64,000 nt of DNA from Sphingomonas yunnanensis. Its GTDB lineage: Bacteria > Pseudomonadota > Alphaproteobacteria > Sphingomonadales > Sphingomonadaceae. The notes beneath the pieces are model-generated. The model was given only the letters and a program-made list of their open reading frames with translations, did not search any database and was not told the DNA's origin. The position numbers and the translations under genes were made by a program. The stretch lies in NCBI RefSeq assembly GCF_019898765.1, contig NZ_JAIOKB010000002.1, positions 1 through 64,000 on the forward strand, read 5' to 3'. Shown here in pieces: positions 10,166 through 18,329 of the stretch. The number at the start of each line of letters is the position of its first letter. Within the stretch, counting starts at the first letter, position 1.

Positions 10166-11209
10166 CTACGCGCCGCGCTCGGCGGCAGGAACGAGGTGAT
10201 CGGCGACCAATCGGTGGAGCGCGTCGATGTGGCCCGTGTCGCGGAACCCGTTCGGGTCCGAGGTCATCACGATGGTCAGCTGTAGATCGGGTATCACATA
10301 GACCATCTGCCCGCCGTAACCCCATGCGAAACGCACGGCATGTCCTCGCATGTCGGTGAGGAACCAGCCGTAGCCGTAGGCCTGCCCGCTCCACGGCGAG
10401 ACGGTGCGCGGCGTCCAGCTCTGCTCGATCCACTTAGCCGACACGATCCGACGCCCATCGATCTCGCCGCCGCGGCGGTACAGCTCGCCGAACCGAGCGA
10501 GCGCGCGCGGCGACAAGCGCATCTCGTTGCCGCCGAAGTAGATGCCTTGCGGATCTGCAGGCCACGCTGGGATTGTGATACCGAGCGGCTCGCCGAGCCA
10601 GGCGCGAGCGTTCACCAGCGTGCTGCGGCCGGTGGCCCGCGTGAGCGCCGCTGAGAGCAGGTGGGTCGAACCGGTCGAGTACAGCATGTCCGTGCCAGGA
10701 TCGGCGACGAAGGGACGTGACAGAGCGTAGCGTACCCAGTTGCCGCTCGAGACCCAGCGACCATAATTCTCACCCGACGTCCGCTCGAGCCCCGCCTGCA
10801 TGGACAACAGGTCGCCGACGGTCACCCGCGCGAGCCGCGGATCAGGGTCGCGCGGTGCGTCGGAGCGCAGCAGCGGCAGCACGGTCTGATCGACGCCAGT
10901 GAAGACGCCGCGCTCGATCGCGATCCCGATCAGCGCCGACATCACCGACTTTGACGCTGACTTGATGTTAACCGGCCGGTCCAGCGGCGGCCCATCATGG
11001 AAGACGTGCGCCGCCATCGTCTCGCCGTCGCGCAGCACCAGCAGCGAGCGAAGTCGCGGCAGACGGCCGGCTGCATCTACGGCCGCGCGCAAGGCTGCGG
11101 CATCGACACCGGTTGTTCGTACGGCGACCGACGGCTGAGGGGATGCGGTCGTGGGCGCGCTGTCGCAGGCCGCGAGGAACAGCAGGCACAGGGAGGCAAA
11201 CTTCATCAT
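10166..11209 (-). CDS. Serine beta-lactamase-family (class C-like) lipoprotein hydrolase
   Basis: About 347 residues from ATG 11209. The N-terminus MMKFASLCLLFLAAC ends in a lipobox, so the protein is probably an envelope lipoprotein; an upstream in-frame ATG at 11245 would bury this signal. The nucleophile motif SASK, lying just after VNIKSASKSVMSALIGIA, fits the SxxK of class C beta-lactamases, esterases and DD-peptidase-like proteins. A second motif YSTGSTHLL takes the place of the YxN element. It is the first gene of a two-gene operon with the MBL-fold hydrolase. Pairing of two hydrolases of opposite mechanistic type is notable, but real beta-lactam resistance should not be assumed. Confidence 0.85.
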   Translation of the reverse strand: MMKFASLCLLFLAACDSAPTTASPQPSVAVRTTGVDAAALRAAVDAAGRLPRLRSLLVLRDGETMAAHVFHDGPPLDRPVNIKSASKSVMSALIGIAIERGVFTGVDQTVLPLLRSDAPRDPDPRLARVTVGDLLSMQAGLERTSGENYGRWVSSGNWVRYALSRPFVADPGTDMLYSTGSTHLLSAALTRATGRSTLVNARAWLGEPLGITIPAWPADPQGIYFGGNEMRLSPRALARFGELYRRGGEIDGRRIVSAKWIEQSWTPRTVSPWSGQAYGYGWFLTDMRGHAVRFAWGYGGQMVYVIPDLQLTIVMTSDPNGFRDTGHIDALHRLVADHLVPAAERGA

Positions 11210-11490
11210 GCCGATGTCGGCTCGCGACGCGGCGATGCAAGCCAAGGCTCAGTTCTATGGATCGCTTCAAGGCGAGCGAATGCCCGCGCGGCGGCTTCTG
11301 CGAGATTGAGAGGACGGTGACCATCTAGCCGACTACTGCACGACCGGCCCTGCGGTCGTCAGGCTGGAGCGGCACGCACAGAGATGAGGTGATGCAAGCC
11401 AGAGTGGGCCTCAAAGACGCGCACGGCGGTAAGACCTGCCTGGGCCGAGGTTTGGTCGCTCAGGCTATCGCGTCGATCTCTGCCCTTTAC

Positions 11491-13800
11491 TCAGCTTATG
11501 CTTTGAGGCTGCGTGCCACCTCGGTAGCCGGCCCACCGCTCCGCGCGATCTGCCGCCCTGGCCGCGCTCTCACCGGCCACCAACTGGCGCACTGCCCGTG
11601 CCAAGGCGCTCCGATCGAACGGTTTCTGCAACAGCGGAAAGCGTAGTTTCTCCCGGTCGCCGATCTCCGCATAGCCGCTCACGATGAGCACCTTCAACCC
11701 AGGTTGCAGGAGCCGGGCACGCTGTGCCACCAGCGTGCCCGTCATGCCGGGCATCATCTGATCCGTCACGAGAACGTCGACCCTCAGGCCGGCCTCCATC
11801 TGGGCCAGCGCGATCGGCCCCGACGCCGCGAGCCGGACCGTGTGACCCAGCTCCTCCAGCAGCGCGGCGGTGTTCTCGAGCACCAGCGGCTCGTCGTCGA
11901 CGACGAGGATCGTCATGGCCGCGCCCGGTTCGGCGCAGGACGGCTCCTCGCAAGTAAGCGCCGCCATGTCTGACATCCTCGTCGCGGGAAGGTAGAGGTC
12001 GACCGTCGTGCCGGCAGTCAGACGGCTCGTGATGACGAGCTGACCGCCCGACTGCGCGGCGAGACCGTGCACCATGGACAGGCCGAGGCCGGTCCCCTTG
12101 CCGACCTCCTTGGTGGTGAAAAACGGGTCCGTCGCGCGAGCGAGCGTCGCCTCGTCCATGCCGATCCCGTCGTCGCTGATCGAGAGCCGCACGAATCGTC
12201 CCGGCGCGAGGCCAACGACGCTGGTGGGCGGGACGTCTACGGGTGAGGCTCTCACCTCGATGGTCCCGCCGCCGGGAATGGCGTCGCGCGCGTTCACGGC
12301 GACGTTGAGGAGCGCGAGCTCGAGCTGGTGAGCGTCCACGAGCACCGCGGGCAGGTCGGGCGGGAAGTGAGTCGAGAGGCGCACTCGCGGACCGAGGGAG
12401 CGCTGCAGCAGATCGGTCATGCCGCGGACGAGGTTCGGTATGTCGGTGGCCTCCGGACGCAGGTTCTGGCGCCGGGCGAAGGCGAGGAGACGCTGCGTCA
12501 GCGCGGCGCCGCGGTCGGCCGCCTCCAGCGCGTTGGTCACGAGACGAGAGATCCGGGGGTCCTCGGGCATGCGGCGCGAGAGCATGTCGAGGTTGCCGAT
12601 GATGACGGCGAGGAGATTGTTGAAGTCGTGCGCGACCCCGCCGGTGAGATGACCGATCGCCTCGTTCTTCTGCGCCTGACGGAGCGCGGCCTCGGCGCGC
12701 TTGCGATCGGTGACGTTCGTCAGGCCGCCCAGCACGCGCGCGACCGCACCCGCGTCGCTGCGCTCGACCCGCGCGTCCGAGAGCATATCCAGAACGGCTC
12801 CGTCCCTGGCGACCATCTCATATTCACGCGTCTCCAGCACGTCCGTCGCCAGCAGCCGGGCCCAGTCCGCCCCGGCGAAGCGGTTCGCCGATTCGGCCGC
12901 CATGAAGTCGGTCAACGGGCGCCCCAACACCTCCCCGCGCTCGTAGCCGAGCAGCGTCAGCCACGCGTCGCTGACCTGTCCCAGGCGGCCGTCCGGGTCG
13001 AGCGAGTGCAGCGGCAGCGGCGTCCCGCGATATAGCGCGCGAAAGCGCTCCTCGCTCGAGCGCAGCGCCGCGGCCTCGCGCTCGGCGAGCTGCGCGAAGC
13101 GACGGTCGAACATGGCGGCGACGAGCGACAGGAACAGGATCACGAAGGTCGCGGCGAAGACCGCCAGCGCCAGGCCGGTCTGGCCGACGCTGGTACGTGG
13201 ATCGATCGCGCCGCGATGCACCGCGAAGCTCGCCGCCCGCATGCCGGCGAAATGCATACCGGAGACGGCGATCCCCATGACGACCGCCGCGGCGATGCGC
13301 TTGACCTGACTGCTGTCGCGCGAGGCGAGCCACAGCGCGGTCGCGGCGGCACCGATCGCGATCAACACCGAGGCGGCGATCCAGAGGCGATCGTAGCGGA
13401 GGTCGGCGGCCATGCGCATCGCGGCCATGCCCATGTAATGCATCGTGACCACGCCGAGGCCCATGAGGAGGCCGGCGACCGCCAGACGTCGCCGTGAGGG
13501 GTGCGCGCGATCCATCAGCGTGAACGCCAGCCCCGTGACGACGATCGCCACCAGGAGGGACGCGCCGGTGAGCGTCAGGTCGTAGGTGACTTCCAGGCCC
13601 GGCACGCTGTGCGCGAGCATGGCGAGGAAATGCATCGACCAGATGCCACCTCCCATCGCGATCGCGGCGGTGATGAGCCACATATGGCGAGCGCGACCGC
13701 TCGCCGCACGGACCCGCCCACCAAGGTCGAGCGCCGTGTAGGACGCGAACATCGCGACGAGCACCGACATGGCCACGAGCACGCCGTCGTGAGCGCCCAT
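11491..13800 (-). CDS. MHYT-PAS hybrid sensor histidine kinase
   Basis: This 769-residue membrane kinase starts with a seven-helix MHYT sensor holding three motifs (SMHFLAM, TMHYMGM, GMHFAGM). A PAS domain follows at about 245-365, then a HisKA domain with GVAHDFNNLLAVIIGNL carrying the phospho-accepting His. The HATPase domain has NARDAIPGGG, DDGIGMDEATLARA and GKGTGLGLSMVHG. A C-terminal receiver has ILVVDDEPLV, VTDQMMPGMTG and a KPF lysine. It can therefore phosphorylate itself and an attached receiver; no output domain follows, so the phosphate must leave through another protein. It shares its unusual sensor type with the cyclic-di-GMP protein at 715-3141. Confidence 0.92.
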   Translation of the reverse strand: MGAHDGVLVAMSVLVAMFASYTALDLGGRVRAASGRARHMWLITAAIAMGGGIWSMHFLAMLAHSVPGLEVTYDLTLTGASLLVAIVVTGLAFTLMDRAHPSRRRLAVAGLLMGLGVVTMHYMGMAAMRMAADLRYDRLWIAASVLIAIGAAATALWLASRDSSQVKRIAAAVVMGIAVSGMHFAGMRAASFAVHRGAIDPRTSVGQTGLALAVFAATFVILFLSLVAAMFDRRFAQLAEREAAALRSSEERFRALYRGTPLPLHSLDPDGRLGQVSDAWLTLLGYERGEVLGRPLTDFMAAESANRFAGADWARLLATDVLETREYEMVARDGAVLDMLSDARVERSDAGAVARVLGGLTNVTDRKRAEAALRQAQKNEAIGHLTGGVAHDFNNLLAVIIGNLDMLSRRMPEDPRISRLVTNALEAADRGAALTQRLLAFARRQNLRPEATDIPNLVRGMTDLLQRSLGPRVRLSTHFPPDLPAVLVDAHQLELALLNVAVNARDAIPGGGTIEVRASPVDVPPTSVVGLAPGRFVRLSISDDGIGMDEATLARATDPFFTTKEVGKGTGLGLSMVHGLAAQSGGQLVITSRLTAGTTVDLYLPATRMSDMAALTCEEPSCAEPGAAMTILVVDDEPLVLENTAALLEELGHTVRLAASGPIALAQMEAGLRVDVLVTDQMMPGMTGTLVAQRARLLQPGLKVLIVSGYAEIGDREKLRFPLLQKPFDRSALARAVRQLVAGESAARAADRAERWAGYRGGTQPQSIS

Positions 13801-14243
13801 CCCAACTCACCCCCTCACCCAGCTTTTCCGTTACAAAACAGGTCTGTAGGCCGGAGGCAAGGGCTGAGCTGACGTTCCTGCCCGCGCGGGGTGATCGTCG
13901 CGCCGAGCCCTGCGCAGGGTAGGGGGCGGCGGCGACCTGCCGCTCCGCGTCGCCCGAGGCATCGTTCCGCGTCGCGGCCCCGAACGCCTCGTAGTAGGAC
14001 GACGTGATATGAAAGGTAGCAGAGTCAGCCATCGACCCGCCTCCGCTCGAGGCCCGCGATCAGCTTAGCGCAAGGCAGAGCGGCGACGTCATCTGGCGCT
14101 ACCGGACGGAATTTCGCCCCGATCGCTTCGCCGCGTACGGCATCGTATCCGCCGCCTGTCGCCAATCGGTGGACGTTCGCATCGCCTCGTCCAGCCCCCG
14201 AACAATGCTGATGTCCGTTTGTAGGACTCGACCGGCTAAGCCG
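13801..14243. other. Intergenic region with one doubtful small ORF start
   Basis: No product is recognised here. On the minus strand an ATG at 14032 has an excellent ribosome site (GGAGG seven bases upstream) and begins MADSATFHITSSYYEAF, but its frame continues out of phase into the MHYT kinase gene, where it reads as an antisense-like shadow. Either a short gene is truncated or frameshifted here, or the site is chance. The remaining bases show no clear structure. Confidence 0.35.
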
Positions 14244-15018
14244 TCACGCGGTTCCCGTATAGGTCGGCGAGCGCGGCGGCGGAAGCCAGGCCGGCTGGAC
14301 CTGCCGCTGTCGCGGCGCGATCGGCGACAGTGCCTGCAACCTGTCAAGATCCAGGTTGCGCACCCCGATGCCGTCGCGACCGATCAGTCCCGCCTCGCGC
14401 GACCCCCGAAGCTTCCGATTGACATGCACCGCGGTGAGGCCGGTGAGATCGCCGATGACCTCCTGGCTGAGCGGAAGGTCGAAGCCTTGATCCTCGACCA
14501 GCCCGAGCGGCGTGAGCCGCGCGTGGAGATCGAGGAGGAGGCGCGCCAACTGCTGCATCGCCGAGGCGCGCCCTGTCACCGCCAGCGTATCCATCAGCGC
14601 CAGCCGTTCTGCCTGGGCGGCGATCGTGAAGAGTGCGGAGAGCCGCGGCTGGCGGGCATAGATGGCGCCGATCCGCTCGAGCGGCATGAAGGCTACGATC
14701 GCCGCCGTGATCCGTCAGCGTGTCGGCGGCGTGCGGCAGCACCATGCTCGGCGTACCCAGCATGTCGCCGGGCAGATGAAGCTCCTGGATCAGCCGCGCG
14801 CCGTCGGGCAGGATGATCGAGGACGCCACCCAGCCGCGCACGTCGAGATAGAAGCCGGACACGACGTCGCCCTGTGAACGGATGATCTCTCGCGGTGAGT
14901 AGGTCAGCTCGGCATCGCCGAGAGCGAGAAGCGCTTCTTCTTCCTGGGCGGTAAGGTCGGCGAGCGCACGGTAACGATGGAGCGGGTACAAGAAGGTGGT
15001 ACCTTTCATCCAAGCCAT
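14244..15018 (-). pseudogene. Crp/Fnr family transcription regulator, split by a frameshift
   Basis: Two overlapping frames together encode one Crp/Fnr-type regulator. The first frame, from ATG 15018, has the cyclic-nucleotide-binding-like beta roll (YSPREIIRSQGDVVSGFYLD, LPGDMLGTPSMVL). The second, down to the stop at 14244, has the long helix and a helix-turn-helix with GDLTGLTAVHVNRKLR. Sense is lost near 14710-14714: frame one reads DTLTDHGG, while the other frame upstream of its first ATG reads ITAAIVAFMPLERIG, exactly what should follow. One extra base or a two-base loss explains this. It could be a real pseudogene, a sequencing error or, less likely, recoding. Regulators of this class lack the cysteines of Fnr and often bind no cyclic AMP. 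Confidence 0.8.
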
Positions 15019-15105
15019 TGCTACATCGCGCTTTCACCAGAGCGATCCGGCAAGATCGAGCGTCTCGCGCTGACCGTTCGTGGGGCGCCCGAAGTAGTGG
15101 CGTCC

Positions 15106-16524
15106 TCAGAACTCCGCCCATTCTTCCTGGCTGGTGGCCTTCAGCGCCGCGACCGGCCGCACCGGGCGTGCGCGGCGCTCGGACCAGCTCTGAGGGTGCA
15201 CGAGCTGGTCGACGTTGCTGTTGCTGGAGCGGGGCGCATCGGCGTGCCCCGCCACGCGGAAGCGCGCCACCTCGCGCGTCAGCTCCTCCGCTTCCGAGGC
15301 GAGGCTGCGCGTCGCCGCGGTTGCTTCCTCGACCATGGCGGCGTTCTGCTGGGTCACCCCGTCCATCTCCGCGATCGCGGTGTTGACCTGCTGGAGCCCG
15401 ACCGCCTGCTGTTCCGCCGACGAGGCGATCGACGAGACGATCGTGCTGATCGAGCCGACGCGGCCGATGATGCCCTGCAGCGCGGTGCCGGTCGCGGTGA
15501 CCAGCTCGACGCCGAGGTCGACCTGCTCGGCCGAGGCGCTGATCCGCGCCTTCACGTCCTTCGCGGCGTCGGCGGAGCGCTGCGCCAGCGCGCGCACCTC
15601 GGAGGCGACGACGGCGAAGCCGCGGCCAGCGTCGCCCGCGCGCGCCGCCTCCACGCCGGCGTTGAGCGCGAGCAGGTTGGTCTGGAAGGCGATGCCGTCG
15701 ATCACCGAGATGATCTCGGAGATCTCCGCCGAGGCGCGCTCGATCCCGTCCATCGCGGTCATCGCGCGCTGGACCACCTCGCCGGAGCGGTGCGCCTCCG
15801 CCTGCGCGTCCGCCACGAGCGCGTTGGCCTGCGTGGCGCCGCTGGCGGTCTGGCGCACCGTCGAGGTGATCTGCTCCATCGCCGCGGCGGTCTCCTCGAG
15901 CGCAGCGGCCTGCTGCTCGGTGCGGCGCGACAGGTCGTCCGAGGCCTGGCGAATGTCGTTGGCGCCGCTGTTGATGTCGCCCGCGGTCGCGGTGACCTTG
16001 CCCAGCGTCGTCGCCATCTCGGCCATGGCGTCGTTGAAGTCGTGGCGCAGCGTCTCATATTGGCCGACGAACGGCTCCTCGATCCGCTGCGAGAGATCAC
16101 CCGCGGCGAGCCGGCCCAGACCGAGACCCAGCTCGCGCACGATCGTCTCGGCCGCGACGTTCGAGCGCCGCACCGTCTCGGCGTTGGCGCGGAACACCTC
16201 CATCGCGCGCGTCATGCGACCGACGCAGTCGCGATAGTCGGTGCGCAGGATCGGCGACGCCAGGTCGCCCGCGGCAAGGCCCTCCATCCGCACGACCGTC
16301 GCGACATAGGGGTCGCTGATCGCCCGGCCGCTCCACCAGGTGAGCAGCACCGGCACCAATGCGAGGCCGCAACCGCACGCCATCACCGTCCAGACGCGAT
16401 CGGGCGGCGTCATCGCCGCCGTATAGACCGCGGCGACGCTCAGCAGCGCGACGACGACCTGTACGGTGAGGAGCACCTTGAACTTCGTGCGAACCGGCGC
16501 ATGCTGTGCGAACCACGCGATCAT
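15106..16524 (-). CDS. Methyl-accepting chemotaxis protein without a large periplasmic domain
   Basis: The 472-residue receptor has two close membrane helices (residues about 17-40 and 45-65), so almost no periplasmic sensor; it may sense through the membrane or cytoplasm. A HAMP domain begins near GRAISDPYVATVVRMEGLA. A second HAMP-like segment precedes the methylation helices (RRTEQQAAALEETAAAMEQI). The tip has [18 protein letters not shown] and [16 protein letters not shown]. The C-terminus QEEWAEF carries a WxxF tether motif. It is a single gene, tail-to-tail with no neighbour on its strand close enough for an operon. Confidence 0.95.
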   Translation of the reverse strand: MIAWFAQHAPVRTKFKVLLTVQVVVALLSVAAVYTAAMTPPDRVWTVMACGCGLALVPVLLTWWSGRAISDPYVATVVRMEGLAAGDLASPILRTDYRDCVGRMTRAMEVFRANAETVRRSNVAAETIVRELGLGLGRLAAGDLSQRIEEPFVGQYETLRHDFNDAMAEMATTLGKVTATAGDINSGANDIRQASDDLSRRTEQQAAALEETAAAMEQITSTVRQTASGATQANALVADAQAEAHRSGEVVQRAMTAMDGIERASAEISEIISVIDGIAFQTNLLALNAGVEAARAGDAGRGFAVVASEVRALAQRSADAAKDVKARISASAEQVDLGVELVTATGTALQGIIGRVGSISTIVSSIASSAEQQAVGLQQVNTAIAEMDGVTQQNAAMVEEATAATRSLASEAEELTREVARFRVAGHADAPRSSNSNVDQLVHPQSWSERRARPVRPVAALKATSQEEWAEF

Positions 16525-16951
16525 CGCTGAACCTTTATCCTGTTGCGGATGAAGGTACGGGAGGAAGATTAATCGATCACAACCGTATACGAAGGAAGGA
16601 GAGCCTCGGCACGGCAGCGGTCGAACCCTCCGTGACTATCGTAGGAGAAGGCATGTTATTGGCGGATTTCAGCCAGTTGCTAATCCAGGTGAGTGATCCA
16701 GATGGACGCGCGGCGAGCGCGTGGATCGAGCTTACTTAAGGGCAAGCTAACGAGAGAAGCTGCCGTGCCGACGAAAGGGGACCGCATGTGATTCGGCGTG
16801 GCGAGGCGTCGGCGAGCCTGACAGCGCAGCACGAAGTCACAGCTCGAGCGCCACGAAGATCGCGCGGGTGCGCTCCTTGTCTTGCGCCACGGTGGGGTGG
16901 ATCGCTGAGCGTCAGCGTACCGACTCGCCTCGGCCGAGCCTATGCGCCACC
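16525..16951. other. Intergenic region with no supported gene
   Basis: This stretch of 427 bases lies between the start of the chemoreceptor at 15106-16524 and the end of the porin gene at 16952. Short frames are present on both strands, but none has a recognised product or convincing ribosome site. It should hold the promoter of the chemoreceptor gene. Confidence 0.5.
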
Positions 16952-18178
16952 TCACAACGCCCAGGTGAGCTCCAGCCACAGCTTGCGCGTGTCGGTCGCG
17001 AACCCGTCGGCGCGATAGCTGGCGTAGCGCGCCGAGACGCCGTAGCGCGCCAGTTTGGCCGAGGCGAGCAGGTCGACCTCGTCGCCGTAGCGGCGGTCGA
17101 CCCGCTCCGCAGCGAAGCGATGGTACACCGCCTGCACCCCGACCGCCTTGAACGCGCCGAGCTTGGGCCAGCCCCAGCCCAGGCTGCCGTACACGTCGCG
17201 CACGCCGTCGGGCGGGGTGGTGGTGAGCTTGTCCGCCCAGCCCTGGAATTTGAAGATTGAGGCCAGCGGCGTCTGGAACGAGGTTAGCGCGGTGCCGTTG
17301 CCCGCCCCCAGCACCTCATAGCCCGCGCCGACGTGCAGCGCGTGCACGTCCAATCCACCGTCGACGAGATAGTAATCGGCCCGATAGTCGTTCGGGTTGC
17401 GGTGATAGTCGGACTGGGTGGCGTAGCTGAGCTGCCAGGATGCCTTCACCTTGGGAGCGAGCGCGTGCGACCCGACCAGCCGCGCGCCGTAGCTCTGGCT
17501 CGACAGGCGATAGCCCTGCACCGCGGCCTCGTCCTGGTCGATCAGATAGGCGAATGCGGTCAGCGTGCCGAGCGGCGTGTCCTGCGCCAGCAGCGCGAAG
17601 ACGTTGTCCCCGCCGATCGCGGCCGGCTTGGCGCCGCGGCCGTTGATGCCGCTCGGCGTCCGCACGCTCCACGCATAGGTGACGTCGGCGCGCAGATGCT
17701 TGGTGAAGCTGAACTGGCCGCGCACCGCGTCGAACGAGCGCGAGTTCTGCCGGATCGCGGCGGCGCCGACGAAGCGCTCGTCCTCCAGGCCGATCTTCTG
17801 GCGCCCGCCGATGAGCGTGAGCGGCGCGGTCTTATATTGCAGCTGCGCGCGGTACAGCGCGATATTCTCCGGGTCGCCGACGGCGGGATAGCCCGCGCCG
17901 TTGCCGACCGTGTCGTCATAATGGTCGACGATCGCGAGATTGCCCTGCGCCTCGACCAGCGCCGAGATCGCGCCGCTCGTCGCCGCCACACCGCTGCGCA
18001 CGCGGATCGTCACCGCGTCGGCGGCGCGCGCGATACCGTCCTGCTCGACCCGCTCGTAGCGCAGCCGCACGTCCTCGGTCGGGGTGAGCGTGATCGGGTC
18101 GGCGAGCGCGGGCGCCGCGGCGAAGACGACGACGGTGGCCGCGGCGAGGCGGCGGGTCAGCGTTGACAGATGAGCCAT
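16952..18178 (-). CDS. Alginate-export family outer-membrane porin
   Basis: The 408-residue protein has a signal peptide (LAAATVVVFAAAPALA, cleavage before DPITLTP). The mature part is rich in amphipathic beta strands (RLRYERVEQDGIA, GARLVGSHALAPKVKASW) and matches the alginate export / AlgE-like barrel family common in sphingomonads. The C-terminus ends in LWLELTWAL, a strand rather than the usual terminal Phe. It is divergent from the CHASE3 chemoreceptor at 18330, with a 151-base shared upstream region. Members of this family act as porins for anionic or aromatic substrates as well as for polymer export, so the substrate is open. Confidence 0.82.
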   Translation of the reverse strand: MAHLSTLTRRLAAATVVVFAAAPALADPITLTPTEDVRLRYERVEQDGIARAADAVTIRVRSGVAATSGAISALVEAQGNLAIVDHYDDTVGNGAGYPAVGDPENIALYRAQLQYKTAPLTLIGGRQKIGLEDERFVGAAAIRQNSRSFDAVRGQFSFTKHLRADVTYAWSVRTPSGINGRGAKPAAIGGDNVFALLAQDTPLGTLTAFAYLIDQDEAAVQGYRLSSQSYGARLVGSHALAPKVKASWQLSYATQSDYHRNPNDYRADYYLVDGGLDVHALHVGAGYEVLGAGNGTALTSFQTPLASIFKFQGWADKLTTTPPDGVRDVYGSLGWGWPKLGAFKAVGVQAVYHRFAAERVDRRYGDEVDLLASAKLARYGVSARYASYRADGFATDTRKLWLELTWAL

Positions 18179-18329
18179 GTTCCCCCCGTAAGCGCGACGG
18201 CTTGCAATGCAGTTAACGCACGACGTCCGCTTACCGCGAAAAATAGACCCAACAACAGACCATTAGTCGCAAAGTTAGCCAGCGCTTAACTCCGCATCGC
18301 TACCACGTCACGGCCGCCAGGAGAGGTTC

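Noticed and set aside
10166..11209. Assignment as a true AmpC beta-lactamase
   Set aside because: The SxxK motif is present but the YxN element is altered and the protein is a lipoprotein; many esterases share this fold.
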